This document shows, piece by piece, positions 1-8,065 of a stretch of 64,000 nt of DNA. A model generated the notes under the pieces. The model was not told the DNA's origin. It saw only the letters and a list, made by a program, of their open reading frames with translations, and did not search any database. This DNA is from Nocardioides currus (lineage in GTDB: Bacteria > Actinomycetota > Actinomycetes > Propionibacteriales > Nocardioidaceae). The stretch spans positions 62,001 to 126,000 of the forward strand of contig NZ_PYXZ01000006.1 of NCBI RefSeq assembly GCF_003057875.1, given 5' to 3'. Each line of letters opens with the position of its first letter. The stretch's first letter is position 1. Both the position numbers and the translations under genes were made by a program.

Positions 1-79
1 GGAGCGGCTCGCCCTCGTCGGTGGCGCGGAACCAGGTCCCACAGGAATAGCTCGCCAGCATTGCGGTCGTCTCGGTCAC
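1..79 (-). CDS. paaZ: 5' end of phenylacetate ring-opening enzyme PaaZ (partial)
   Basis: The complement of the first 79 bases reads as an open frame beginning GTG at 79, with an in-frame ATG at 61, and runs off the window edge. The visible residues include [11 protein letters not shown], which resembles the opening of the aldehyde-dehydrogenase domain of PaaZ (oxepin-CoA hydrolase / 3-oxo-5,6-dehydrosuberyl-CoA semialdehyde dehydrogenase). It is divergent from paaA, with an operator-like palindrome between them, as expected in a paa locus. Only about 26 residues can be read, so the call rests on this short match plus context. Which of the two starts is used is unclear. Confidence 0.6.
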   Translation of the reverse strand, partial: MTETTAMLASYSCGTWFRATDEGEPL

Positions 80-96
80 CGTGTCAGACTATTCCT

Positions 97-108
97 GACC
101 GATCGGTC
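97..108. promoter_or_regulatory. Perfect 12-bp palindrome between paaZ and paaA, candidate PaaR operator
   Basis: GACCGATCGGTC is a perfect 12-bp palindrome in the 51-bp gap between divergent paaZ and paaA. TetR-type PaaR regulators bind such palindromes in paa promoters and are released by phenylacetyl-CoA, and a TetR gene closes this cluster at 3820-4452. Binding is inferred from position and symmetry only. Confidence 0.5.
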
Positions 109-130
109 TGTAAATAAGGGAGGGTCGCCG

Positions 131-1069
131 GTGACTGCCACTGCGAACGCCGACAGGGAAGCCGACTTCGAGCGCACGATCGAGCACCACGACCGGATCG
201 AGCCACGCGACTGGATGCCGGAGAAGTACCGCGCGACGGTGATCCGTCAGGTCGCCCAGCACGCGCACTCCGAGATCATCGGCATGCAACCCGAGGGCAA
301 CTGGATCACCCGCGCACCGAGCCTGCGCCGCAAGGCGATCCTGCTCGCCAAGGTGCAGGACGAGGCCGGCCACGGGCTCTACCTCTACTCCGCCTGCGAG
401 ACGCTCGGCGTCAGTCGCGGCGAGCTCACCGACAAGCTCATCTCGGGCAAGCAGAAGTACTCCTCCATCTTCAACTACCCGACCTTGTCGTACGCCGACG
501 TGGGCACCATCGGCTGGCTCGTGGACGGCGCCGCCATCTGCAACCAGGTGCCGCTGTGCCGGACCTCCTACGGGCCCTACGGCCGCGCGATGATCCGCGT
601 CTGCAAGGAGGAGTCGTTCCACCAGCGCCAGGGCTACGAGCTGCTGATGACGATGATGTCCGGGACCGACGAGCAGCGCGCGATGGTGCAGGAGTCGGTC
701 GACCGCTTCTGGTGGCCGGCGCTGATGATGTTCGGCCCGCCCGACGCCGACTCGCCCAACACCGCGCAGTCGATGGCGTGGGGGATCAAGCGCGACACCA
801 ACGACGACCTGCGGCAGAAGTTCGTCGACATGTCGGTGCCACAGGCCGAGGCGCTCGGCGTCACGCTGCCCGACCCTGAGCTCGCGTGGAACGAGGAGCG
901 CGGTCACCACGACTTCGGCCAGCCCGACTGGGACGAGTTCGCGGCCGTCGTCTCCGGCTCCGGCCCGTGCAACGCCCAGCGGATCGCCCACCGCAAGCGT
1001 GCCCACGACGAGGGCGCATGGGTCCGCGAGGCGGCCCTCGCCTTCGCAGCGAAGGGGACAGACCTGTGA
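131..1069 (+). CDS. paaA: Phenylacetyl-CoA 1,2-epoxidase catalytic subunit PaaA
   Basis: PaaA is the di-iron catalytic subunit of the multicomponent monooxygenase that epoxidises the ring of phenylacetyl-CoA in the cytoplasm. The product is 312 aa, normal for the family. Di-iron ligand motifs are visible: E48, E78-x-x-H81 and E161-x-x-H164 within a four-helix ferritin-like fold. The GTG start at 131 is preceded by a purine-rich AAGGGAGGG ribosome-binding site at 116-124. It is the first gene of a tight paaABCDE operon and overlaps paaB by 4 bp (GTGA), indicating translational coupling. It is probably controlled through the palindrome at 97-108. Confidence 0.96.
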   Translation: MTATANADREADFERTIEHHDRIEPRDWMPEKYRATVIRQVAQHAHSEIIGMQPEGNWITRAPSLRRKAILLAKVQDEAGHGLYLYSACETLGVSRGELTDKLISGKQKYSSIFNYPTLSYADVGTIGWLVDGAAICNQVPLCRTSYGPYGRAMIRVCKEESFHQRQGYELLMTMMSGTDEQRAMVQESVDRFWWPALMMFGPPDADSPNTAQSMAWGIKRDTNDDLRQKFVDMSVPQAEALGVTLPDPELAWNEERGHHDFGQPDWDEFAAVVSGSGPCNAQRIAHRKRAHDEGAWVREAALAFAAKGTDL

Positions 1070-1356
1070 CCGTCCAGCCCGAGTGGCCCCTCTACGAGAT
1101 CTTCGTGCGCGGCAAGCGCGGCCTCAACCACGTCCACGTCGGCTCGCTGCACGCCGCCGACGACGAGATGGCGCTGCGCCACGCCCGCGACGTCTACACC
1201 CGCCGCAACGAGGGCGTCAGCATCTGGGCGGTCCGCGCCGACCTGATCGTCGCCTCCAGCCCCGACGAGAAGGACCCGCTCTTCGCGCCCGCCGGCGACA
1301 AGGTCTACCGGCACCCGACCTTCTACGCCATCCCCGACGACGTCCCCCACATGTGA
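1066..1356 (+). CDS. paaB: Phenylacetyl-CoA epoxidase subunit PaaB
   Basis: This small 96-aa subunit of the phenylacetyl-CoA epoxidase bridges PaaA-PaaC pairs and is needed for full complex function. It opens with a WPLYEIFVR motif and carries [13 protein letters not shown], both hallmarks of PaaB; the length matches the family. The GTG start overlaps the paaA stop by 4 bp, and paaC begins 1 bp after its stop, so it sits inside the coupled operon. The start is fixed by the overlap and by similarity of the first residues to the family. Confidence 0.95.
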   Translation: MTVQPEWPLYEIFVRGKRGLNHVHVGSLHAADDEMALRHARDVYTRRNEGVSIWAVRADLIVASSPDEKDPLFAPAGDKVYRHPTFYAIPDDVPHM

Positions 1357-1357
1357 C

Positions 1358-2284
1358 ATGGACTCCCACGACCTCGACCTCGACCACGACTCCGTCTACG
1401 ACGGGCTCCTCGGCGGCGACGCCTCGCAGTGGGCCTTCGGCACGGACTTCGAGGACCCGCTCGCCGGCGTCGACACGACGATCCCGGCAGGTGTCGACGG
1501 CGCTGTCCTGGCGGCGTACTGCCTGATGCTCGGCGACGACGCACTGGTCTACGCCCACCGGCTCTCGGAGTGGACGAGCAACGCGCCCGACCTCGAGGAC
1601 GACATCGCGCTGGCCAACATCTCCCTCGACCTGCTCGGCCAGGCCCGCCTGCTGCTCGCGCGGGCGGCGGCCGCCGATCCGTCCGTGGTGCCGGTGCTGC
1701 CCGACGGCTCGCCCGTCCCGCCGGAGGACGCGCTGGCGTTCTTCCGTGACGAGTCGGCCTTCCGCAACGTGCGCTACGTCGAGGCGCCCAACGGCGACTT
1801 CGGCGTCACCATCGCGCGGCTGCTGCTCTTCTCGACCCACCGGCTCGCCCTGCTGCAGCGACTCGCGGCCAGCGTCGACCCGGTGCTCGCGGCCATCGCG
1901 GCCAAGGGCGTCAAGGAGGTCACCTACCACCGCGACTACGCCGGCCGCTGGTTCGTCACGTTGGCCCGCGGCACCGAGGAGTCGCGGCGCAGGCTGGTCG
2001 CCGGCCTCGCGACCGTCTGGCCGATGTACGCCGAGCTGACCCGTTGCTCCGACGTCGAGGCCCGGGCTGCGGAGCAGGCGTTCGGGGTCGACCCGGCCAC
2101 GGTCGGCGACGAGGTCGACGCCGTCGTCGAGCACGTGCTCGCCACCGCCGGGATCGAGCGACCCGACGTCCCGGCCTCCGGCACCGGCCCGCTCGGACGC
2201 ACCGGTCGCCACTCGGAGGCCATGGGCAGGCTGCTCGCCGAGATGCAGGTGGTGGCCCGCGCCCACCCCCTGGGGAAGTGGTGA
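1358..2284 (+). CDS. paaC: Phenylacetyl-CoA epoxidase structural subunit PaaC
   Basis: PaaC is a ferritin-like scaffold paralogous to PaaA that pairs with it in the epoxidase. The protein is 308 aa. The central part carries LSEWTSNAPDLEDDIALANI followed by SLDLLGQAR, typical of PaaC. The acidic first 40 residues, rich in Asp, look poorly ordered. It starts at ATG 1358, right after paaB, and overlaps paaD by 4 bp (GTGA). PaaC normally lacks a functional di-iron site; I did not check each ligand position. Confidence 0.94.
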   Translation: MDSHDLDLDHDSVYDGLLGGDASQWAFGTDFEDPLAGVDTTIPAGVDGAVLAAYCLMLGDDALVYAHRLSEWTSNAPDLEDDIALANISLDLLGQARLLLARAAAADPSVVPVLPDGSPVPPEDALAFFRDESAFRNVRYVEAPNGDFGVTIARLLLFSTHRLALLQRLAASVDPVLAAIAAKGVKEVTYHRDYAGRWFVTLARGTEESRRRLVAGLATVWPMYAELTRCSDVEARAAEQAFGVDPATVGDEVDAVVEHVLATAGIERPDVPASGTGPLGRTGRHSEAMGRLLAEMQVVARAHPLGKW

Positions 2285-2760
2285 GTGCCCTGGCGGTGGC
2301 GGCCACCGTCACCGACCCCGAGATGCCGATGCTGACGCTCGTCGACCTCGGCGTGCTGCGCGACGTCGACGAGTCCGGCGACCGCGTGACTGTGACCATC
2401 ACCCCGACCTATTCCGGCTGCCCGGCGATGGCGACCATGCGCGACGACCTGGTGCACGCGCTCCAGGACGCCGGCTACGACGAGGTGGACGTGAAGGTCA
2501 GCCTCAGCCCGGCCTGGTCGAGCGACTGGATCACCGAGCACGGGCGCGACCGGCTGAGGGCGCACGGTCTCTCGGCTCCGGGCCCGGCGCCGACGGGCCC
2601 GATCCCGCTCACCCTGGCGCCGGTGCGTCGGGCGATCGACTGCCCCCGCTGCGGCAGCGCCGACGTCCGACTCACCTCGGAGTTCGGACCGACCGCGTGC
2701 AAGGCGATGTACCAGTGCTCGACGTGCCTCGAGCCGTTCGAGCACGTCAAGGAGATCTGA
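2281..2760 (+). CDS. paaD: PaaD, MIP18/DUF59-family Fe-S assembly protein
   Basis: This 159-aa protein has an N-terminal MIP18-like (DUF59) domain with the characteristic DPEMPMLTLVDLGVL and a YSGCPA cysteine. Its C-terminal zinc-ribbon-like tail has a CPRCGS pair and a later CSTC pair. PaaD is thought to help mature the Fe-S cluster of PaaE or the epoxidase. The GTG start at 2281 overlaps the paaC stop, and its own stop overlaps the paaE ATG by one base, so it is translationally coupled on both sides. The C-terminal zinc-binding extension is usual for PaaD and separates it from generic SufT-like proteins. Confidence 0.94.
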   Translation: MSALAVAATVTDPEMPMLTLVDLGVLRDVDESGDRVTVTITPTYSGCPAMATMRDDLVHALQDAGYDEVDVKVSLSPAWSSDWITEHGRDRLRAHGLSAPGPAPTGPIPLTLAPVRRAIDCPRCGSADVRLTSEFGPTACKAMYQCSTCLEPFEHVKEI

Positions 2761-3818
2761 TGGCTCGCGGCACGTTCCACCCCCTCACCGTCGCCTCCGT
2801 CGAGCCGCTGACCGACGACTCGGCGGCCGTCACCTTCGAGGTGCCCGACGACCTGCGCGACGAGTTCGACTTCGCCGCCGGCCAGTCGCTGACGCTGCGC
2901 CGGACGATCGACGGCACCGAGCACCGCCGCTCCTACTCGATCTGCGCCCCGGCGGGCGAGCGCCCGCGCATCGGCGTACGCGAGATCCCCGACGGCCTCT
3001 TCTCGCGATGGCTGACCCGCGACGTCCGGCCCGGCGACGTGATCGAGGTGCAGACGCCGAGCGGCTCGTTCGCCGCGAGCGACGACCTGCCCGGGCGCCA
3101 CCTGTGCATCGCCGCCGGGTCGGGGATCACGCCGATGCTCTCGATCGCCTCGACGGTGCTGCGCAACCCCGACTCGCAGGTGACCCTGCTCTACGGCAAC
3201 CGCCACACCAACACGGTGATGTTCGCCGAGGAGCTCGCGGACCTGAAGAACCGCTACCGCCACCGCCTCGAGCTGGTGCACGTGCTCTCCCGCGAGCCCC
3301 GCGACGTGGAGCTGTTCACCGGCCGGCTCGACGCCGACCGGCTGCGCCGCTTGGTGTCCCTGCTCGTGCCGGTCGGGGGAGTGGACCACGTCTGGATCTG
3401 CGGGCCGTTCGGGCTGATCGCCGACGCCCGCGAGGTGCTCTCCGAGCTCGGCGTCCCGGCCGAGCGCGTGCACTTCGAGCTGTTCTACGTCGACGAGCCG
3501 CCGCCCGAGCTCGACCGCCCGGAGGCCGTCGTCGAGGGCGATGTCAGCGACGTGACCATCTCGCTCGACGGCCGCACCACCACCGCGCCGATGCCGCGTG
3601 CCACGACGATCCTCGACGGCGCCGCCGCCACTCGCAACGACCTGCCCTTCGCCTGCAAGGGCGGCGTCTGCGGCACCTGCCGCGCCCACGTCACCAGCGG
3701 CGAGGTCGAGATGCGCCGCAACTACGCGCTCGACGACGACGAGGTCGCCCGCGGGTTCGTGCTCACCTGCCAGACCTTCCCCGTCTCCGACGAGGTCGCC
3801 GTCGACTTCGACGCGTAG
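2760..3818 (+). CDS. paaE: Phenylacetyl-CoA epoxidase reductase PaaE
   Basis: PaaE passes electrons from NADPH through FAD and a 2Fe-2S cluster to the PaaA di-iron centre. The 352-aa protein has a ferredoxin-reductase FAD domain (RSYS at 57-60), a nucleotide-binding domain (GSGITP from residue 120) and a C-terminal plant-type ferredoxin domain with C299, C304, C307 and C337. I place the start at ATG 2760, which overlaps the paaD stop by one base and follows an AAGGAG site; an upstream in-frame ATG at 2697 would lie deep inside paaD. It is the last gene of the operon and abuts the convergent paaR, leaving 1 bp between stops. Confidence 0.95.
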   Translation: MARGTFHPLTVASVEPLTDDSAAVTFEVPDDLRDEFDFAAGQSLTLRRTIDGTEHRRSYSICAPAGERPRIGVREIPDGLFSRWLTRDVRPGDVIEVQTPSGSFAASDDLPGRHLCIAAGSGITPMLSIASTVLRNPDSQVTLLYGNRHTNTVMFAEELADLKNRYRHRLELVHVLSREPRDVELFTGRLDADRLRRLVSLLVPVGGVDHVWICGPFGLIADAREVLSELGVPAERVHFELFYVDEPPPELDRPEAVVEGDVSDVTISLDGRTTTAPMPRATTILDGAAATRNDLPFACKGGVCGTCRAHVTSGEVEMRRNYALDDDEVARGFVLTCQTFPVSDEVAVDFDA

Positions 3819-3819
3819 G

Positions 3820-4452
3820 TCAGCGCGTCGAGAGCCCGTCGAAGGCGATCCCGGTGATCGCGTCGGCGAGCTGGGAGGCGTCGACGGCGCCGTCGGGGTG
3901 GAACCACTCGATCGAGCTGTTCACCATCCCGAAGAGCAGGCGGCTGATCAGCTCGGGCTCGATGTCGGTGCGCAGGCTCCCTTCGCGTACGGCGTCGCGC
4001 ACGAGCTCGGCCAGGGCGTCGTCGATCGCCCGGCGCCGGTCGAGCGCGGCCTGCTCGACCTCGCTGTTGCCGCGCGCGCGGAGCAACAGCGTGACCGCGG
4101 GGAGGTGGTCGGCGAGGATCTCGACCGAGGTGCGGAGGGCCGCACGCAGGCGGGCCTGCGCGGGCTGCTCGTGCGTGGCGGCGATGGCGGTGACGGTGCT
4201 GCTGAGGGCGTCGAGCGCCTCGTCGAGGGCCGAGGCGAGCAGGTGCTCCTTGCTCGGCACGTGGTGGTAGATCGCCGACTTGGTCAGCCCGAGCTCGCGG
4301 GCCAGGTCGCCCATGCTGGTCGCGTCGTAGCCCTGCCGGTTGAACACCTCGATCGCGCGCCGGAGCACGGTCTCCTGGTCGTAGCCGGGTCGTCCGCGAC
4401 GTACGGACCCCGACGTCTCGACGGGCTCCTCGGCAGCTCCGGCGGATGGCAT
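3820..4452 (-). CDS. paaR: TetR-family regulator, probable PaaR
   Basis: A 210-aa TetR-family repressor with an N-terminal helix-turn-helix (MGDLARELGLTKSAIYHHV, about residues 47-65) and an all-helical ligand domain. It is convergent with paaE, so it most likely regulates phenylacetate catabolism through the palindrome at 97-108, with phenylacetyl-CoA as inducer in known PaaR proteins. The ATG at 4452 has no Shine-Dalgarno; a GAGGCT -10-like hexamer lies 6 nt upstream, suggesting a leaderless mRNA. The family call is secure; the paa-specific role is inferred from position. Confidence 0.8.
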   Translation of the reverse strand: MPSAGAAEEPVETSGSVRRGRPGYDQETVLRRAIEVFNRQGYDATSMGDLARELGLTKSAIYHHVPSKEHLLASALDEALDALSSTVTAIAATHEQPAQARLRAALRTSVEILADHLPAVTLLLRARGNSEVEQAALDRRRAIDDALAELVRDAVREGSLRTDIEPELISRLLFGMVNSSIEWFHPDGAVDASQLADAITGIAFDGLSTR

Positions 4453-4616
4453 GCCACCAGCCTCGCACGGCCGTCGGCCGGGGGTGCACGGTTTGGCGGC
4501 GGGGCGGGGTACGATGGCTTCGCCTTCGCCGCTCGGTCAGCCCGATCTGGTGGCGGATCGGCCCCGACTCACACGTGCGGCCCGCGACTTCTCTGTCCTG
4601 GCTCACCGTCGGGTTC

Positions 4617-4690
4617 CTGCGTCGCTGGGGCAGTCGAGGCGAAACTTCTCGCGACGCAGACAGTGCTGTCCGGCGCGAGCCGTGCCGGAC
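4617..4690 (+). promoter_or_regulatory. Structured 5' leader of the helicase gene
   Basis: Between the paaR start and the helicase start are two perfect inverted repeats: a 9-bp stem (4617-4625 with 4651-4659, 25-nt loop) and a 7-bp stem (4668-4674 with 4684-4690, 9-nt loop). The second ends about 4 nt before the GAGGAGG ribosome-binding site. A TACGAT hexamer at 4510-4515 could serve as the -10, giving a leader of nearly 190 nt. It does not match any riboswitch class I recognise. Confidence 0.4.
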
Positions 4691-4706
4691 TCCGAGGAGG
4701 AACCGA

Positions 4707-6818
4707 GTGGCTCAGCGAAGCCGACGCACATCCACCGCACGCCGCGGCGGCACCAAGGTCGTCCGCAAGGACAACGAGGGCATCATCCCGGTGCTCGCGC
4801 GCTCCGTGCGCGAGGTGGAACAGGCGGCCGAGCGCGGGAAGGTCGCGCCGCACGGCCGGGCCACCTTCCAGGTCGTGGCCCTGCTGGTGCGCGACGAGCG
4901 CAACCGCCTCAACGCCGACACCGAGATCGGCGAGGCCCGCAAGGCCGAGCAGCTGAAGCGACTCGACGGCATCGCCACGATCCTGGCCAAGACGGCCGCT
5001 CGTGACACCTCGCTGCTGCAGCTGCTCGCCGAGGACGTCGAGATCTCCGAGGGTGCCCGCGCGCTGAAGCGGCAGATGCTCAAGCAGGGCGGCATCGACG
5101 TGCCGGAGGAGGCCGAGCCCAAGAAGCCCGAGACGGCTGCCTCCAGCTCCGCGCGCCGCGTCGTCCCGCAGTCCGTCATCTCGCGCCAGCTCGCCAACCC
5201 GTTCCTCGCCCCCGACTTCTCCGCCGTCCCGCTCCGCGTCGAGGCGCGTCGGCTCGCCAACTGGGAGCTCCTCGAGCCGCTCTTCAAGTCCTTCGAGTAC
5301 GTCGGGGGCGGGGCCGCCGCGTGCATGAAGCTGCCCGACCCGGTGCCCGTGCCCGGCGTGCCGCTCATGCCCCACCAGGCCCAGCTCGTCGCGGCCGCCG
5401 CCGGCGGCCACCGCACGTTCCTGCTCGCCGACGAGCCCGGGCTCGGGAAGACCGCCCAGGCGCTGCTCGCCGCGCAGGCCGCCCAGGCCTGGCCGCTGCT
5501 CGTCGTCGTGCCCAACGTCGTCAAGGCCAACTGGGCGCACGAGGTCAGCCTCTGGACGCCCAACCGCTCCGTCACCGTGATCCACGGCGACGGGGAGGAG
5601 GTCGACGGCTTCGCCGACATCGTGGTCGTCAACTACGAGGTCCTCGACCGGCACGTCGGCTGGCTCGGCGACCACGGCTTCCGCGGCATGGTGGTCGACG
5701 AGGCCCACTTCATCAAGAACAAGTCCTCGCAGCGCTCGCAGCACGTCCTCGAGCTCTCGCAGCGCATCCGCACCCGCATCGCCCGACCGTTGCTGATGGC
5801 GCTGACCGGCACCCCGCTGATCAACGACATCGAGGACTTCCGCGCGATCTGGCAGTTCCTCGGCTGGATCGACGACCACAAGCCGCTGGCCGAGCTGATG
5901 AACAAGCTCGAGGACACCGGCCTGATGCCCGGTGAGCCCGGCTTCTACCCCAACGCCCGCCGCTCGGTGATCGAGATGGGCATCGTGCGACGCAAGAAGA
6001 TCGACGTCGCCGCCGACATCCCCGCCCGCCGCGTCGCCGACCTGCCGGTCGAGCTCGAGGGGGCCGAGGGCCGCTCCATCCGCGACGCCGAGCGCGAGCT
6101 GTCACGTCGCCTGGTGCAGCGCTACGACGCCGCCCTCGAGGCGCGCACCACCCACGTCGTCGTCGACGGCATCGACCACGAGCTGGTCCGCCGCGTCGCG
6201 AAGTGGGAGCGCGAGGACATGGAGTCGGCCAAGGACGGCGAGAACGTCTTCTCGATGATGCGCCGCATCGGCCAGGCCAAGGCCGGGCTGGCCGCCGACT
6301 ACACGGCGCAGCTCGCGCGCAACGTCGGCAAGGTCGTCTTCTTCGCCAAGCACGTCGACGTGATGGACGAGGCGCAGGCCAGCTTCGCCAAGCGCGGCAT
6401 CAGCTTCGTCTCGATCCGCGGCGACCAGACCGCGAAGGCCCGCGCCGCCGCGATCGAGTCGTTCACCAACGACCCCGAGACCTCGATCATCGTCTGCTCG
6501 CTCACCGCCGCCGGCGTCGGCCTGAACCTCCAGGTCGCCTCCAACATGGTGCTGGCCGAGCTGTCGTGGACCGACGCCGAGCAGACCCAGGCGATCGACC
6601 GCATCCACCGCATCGGTCAGTCGGAGCCGGTCACGGCGTGGCGGATCATCGCGGCGCAGACGATCGACTCGAAGATCGCCGAGCTCATCGACTCGAAGGC
6701 CGGCCTCGCCGCTCGCGCCCTCGACGGTGCCGACGAGATCGCGTCGTCCGTCGACGTACAGCTCGAGGCGCTCGTCGGACTGCTCAACGACGCGCTCGAG
6801 GCCCGCGGGGGCCGCTGA
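4707..6818 (+). CDS. SNF2-type DEAD/DEAH-box helicase
   Basis: A 703-aa superfamily 2 ATPase of the SNF2 kind, probably remodelling DNA or protein-DNA complexes using ATP. Motif I (DEPGLGKT) lies near residue 240, motif II (DEAH) near 330, motif III (LTGTP) near 365 and motif VI (DRIHRIGQ) near 632. The first 200 residues are basic, then helical, and belong to no domain I recognise. The open frame extends up to 4446, but the GTG at 4707 has a strong GAGGAGGAA site and a sensible basic N-terminus, so I choose it. The exact substrate and biological role are unknown. Confidence 0.88.
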   Translation: MAQRSRRTSTARRGGTKVVRKDNEGIIPVLARSVREVEQAAERGKVAPHGRATFQVVALLVRDERNRLNADTEIGEARKAEQLKRLDGIATILAKTAARDTSLLQLLAEDVEISEGARALKRQMLKQGGIDVPEEAEPKKPETAASSSARRVVPQSVISRQLANPFLAPDFSAVPLRVEARRLANWELLEPLFKSFEYVGGGAAACMKLPDPVPVPGVPLMPHQAQLVAAAAGGHRTFLLADEPGLGKTAQALLAAQAAQAWPLLVVVPNVVKANWAHEVSLWTPNRSVTVIHGDGEEVDGFADIVVVNYEVLDRHVGWLGDHGFRGMVVDEAHFIKNKSSQRSQHVLELSQRIRTRIARPLLMALTGTPLINDIEDFRAIWQFLGWIDDHKPLAELMNKLEDTGLMPGEPGFYPNARRSVIEMGIVRRKKIDVAADIPARRVADLPVELEGAEGRSIRDAERELSRRLVQRYDAALEARTTHVVVDGIDHELVRRVAKWEREDMESAKDGENVFSMMRRIGQAKAGLAADYTAQLARNVGKVVFFAKHVDVMDEAQASFAKRGISFVSIRGDQTAKARAAAIESFTNDPETSIIVCSLTAAGVGLNLQVASNMVLAELSWTDAEQTQAIDRIHRIGQSEPVTAWRIIAAQTIDSKIAELIDSKAGLAARALDGADEIASSVDVQLEALVGLLNDALEARGGR

Positions 6819-6835
6819 CCCGGCGCAGCCGCGGT

Positions 6836-6861
6836 GTCGGACGTCCGCCGGGACGTCCGAC
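6836..6861 (+). terminator. Hairpin 1 downstream of helicase
   Basis: A perfect 11-bp stem (GTCGGACGTCC, 6836-6846, with 6851-6861) closes on a 4-nt loop, 18 bp after the helicase stop. There is no T-tract, so it may be a terminator, an mRNA 3'-end stabiliser or a REP-like element. It shares its stem sequence with the next hairpin. Confidence 0.5.
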
Positions 6862-6885
6862 GAGGCGGTGGCACGGGCGACCGGG

Positions 6886-6915
6886 TCGTCGGACGTCCCG
6901 CGTGACGTCCGACGA
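6886..6915. repeat. Hairpin 2 sharing the stem of hairpin 1
   Basis: A perfect 12-bp stem (TCGTCGGACGTC, 6886-6897, with 6904-6915) around a 6-nt loop. It repeats the TCGGACGTC core of hairpin 1, about 50 bp downstream. Two copies of the same palindrome in tandem look like a repetitive extragenic element rather than a simple terminator. Confidence 0.55.
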
Positions 6916-7078
6916 GGTGGCGGCCGCGACGTCGGACGCACGCCACCGTGTGACTCCGGGACCGACGGCTCCGCCGCGGTGTTCGGGTGGCGGTGCGTGA
7001 GCCACGTTTCCCGCGCCCATCCTGTGGCTGCGCCACCGACGCCAGCGTGTCCCGGCGCGCCCCGCCCAACGTCGGTGT

Positions 7079-7289
7079 GTCACCCACCTTCCGTACGGCG
7101 AGAGGGTGGCTCACGCACCGCTGCGGGGTGTGTCGTCGCGTGACCCGCCGGTGGCGGTGAGTCACCCACTTTCTGTACGGCGAGAGGGTGGCTCACGCAC
7201 CGCTGCGGGGTGTGTCGTCGCGTGACCCGCCGGTGGCGGTGAGTCACCCACCTTCCGCACGGCGAGAGGGTGGCTCACCCACCGCTGCG
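7079..7289. repeat. 82-bp tandem repeat, 2 full copies plus a partial third
   Basis: Copies begin with GTCACCCA at 7079, 7161 and 7243, a constant 82-bp period; the third stops matching after 7289. Copies 1 and 2 differ at only a few bases. Each copy contains an imperfect inverted repeat (GTCACCCAC against GGGTGGCTCAC), so it could fold. No unique spacers separate the copies, so it is not a CRISPR array. Confidence 0.85.
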
Positions 7290-7319
7290 CGACCAGCGAC
7301 CAGCGAGCAGCGAGCAGGA

Positions 7320-8054
7320 TCAGCCCATGAACTTCCGCGCGAGCGGTAGGGGCAGGTGCTCGAGCGCGAACCCGACGGGCACCCACGGCCAGCTCGGGAC
7401 ACGGGCGGACGCCTTCTCCTTCTCGATCGCCGACACCATCGCGCGCACGCCCTTCTCGGTCGAGGAGACGAGCGGGGTGGTGGCGGAGGTGGCCGACATC
7501 TCGGAGACGATGTAGCCGGGGTAGAGCACGGTGACCTTGATGGGCGTGTGCATCACGTCGGCGCGGAAGCCCTCGGCCAGGTGCGCGACGGCGGCCTTCG
7601 TGGCGGCGTACGTCGTGATGTTCCTCGGCATCCCGCGGACGGCCGACATCGAGGAGATCATCACCAGCTGGCCGGCGTCCTGCTCGCGGAAGATCTTCGC
7701 CGCGGCCTCGGTCTGGGCGAGGGCGCCGATGAAGTTGGTCTGCGCGGTCGCGAGGTTGGCGTCGAAGCGCCCGGTGCCGAGCGGCTGGCCCTTGCCGAGC
7801 CCGGCGTTGACGATGATCTTCTCGAGCGTGCCGAACTCCGCGCGGAACTCCTCGAACACCCGGAAGACCGCGTCGTGGTCGTTGACGTCCAGCGCCTTGA
7901 CCGAGACCTTCACCCCGGGCAGGGAGGCGGCCAGGTCCTCGAGGCGGTCCGTGCGCCGCGCGCACAGCGCCAGGTCGTAGCCGAGCGCGGCGAACTGGCG
8001 AGCCATCTCGGCGCCGAGTCCCGAGGACGCGCCGGTGATCAGGATGGTGGGCAT
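7320..8054 (-). CDS. Short-chain dehydrogenase/reductase (SDR family)
   Basis: A 244-aa classical SDR that likely oxidises or reduces a hydroxy/keto substrate with NAD(P). The Rossmann motif TGASSGLG is at residues 7-14; the NAG motif, a catalytic serine in ISSMS and the YAATK active-site pair are all present. The ATG at 8054 follows an AGGACT ribosome-binding site; the larger open frame upstream runs through the neighbouring phosphatase gene in another frame. It lies 11 bp downstream of the phosphatase gene and is probably co-transcribed with it. The substrate cannot be read from the sequence. Confidence 0.87.
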   Translation of the reverse strand: MPTILITGASSGLGAEMARQFAALGYDLALCARRTDRLEDLAASLPGVKVSVKALDVNDHDAVFRVFEEFRAEFGTLEKIIVNAGLGKGQPLGTGRFDANLATAQTNFIGALAQTEAAAKIFREQDAGQLVMISSMSAVRGMPRNITTYAATKAAVAHLAEGFRADVMHTPIKVTVLYPGYIVSEMSATSATTPLVSSTEKGVRAMVSAIEKEKASARVPSWPWVPVGFALEHLPLPLARKFMG

Positions 8055-8065
8055 GCGGCGGAGTC

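Larger units (their letters stand above)
6819..7319. other. Non-coding gap with hairpins and an 82-bp tandem repeat
   Basis: This is the only gene-free stretch longer than 300 bases. It holds two hairpins after the helicase stop and then tandem 82-bp units. Open frames can be drawn through it on both strands, but they are short, overlap one another and repeat the same peptide once per DNA unit, so I treat the region as non-coding. An inverted copy of part of the unit (GCGGTGCGTGAGCCAC) lies near 6990-7004, upstream of the tandem array. Confidence 0.75.

Noticed and set aside
89..1006. 305-residue open frame opposite paaA
   Set aside because: It is a codon-position shadow of paaA with an Arg/Val/Gly-rich composition and no domain.
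4490..4515. SigF-type promoter (GTTT...GGGTA) before the helicase
   Set aside because: The spacer is only 12 bp, shorter than the 14-17 bp normally needed.
4446..4706. N-terminal extension of the helicase up to 4446
   Set aside because: It overlaps the start of the divergent tetR, is Cys/Arg/Trp-rich and unlike the family; a strong ribosome-binding site precedes GTG 4707.
6784..7165. Open frames repeating the peptide VSHPLAVRKVGD on the complement
   Set aside because: The repetition follows the DNA repeat; the frames have no ribosome-binding site and overlap one another on both strands.
7079..7289. CRISPR-like array
   Set aside because: The 82-bp units are contiguous, have no unique spacers between short repeats and no cas genes are near.
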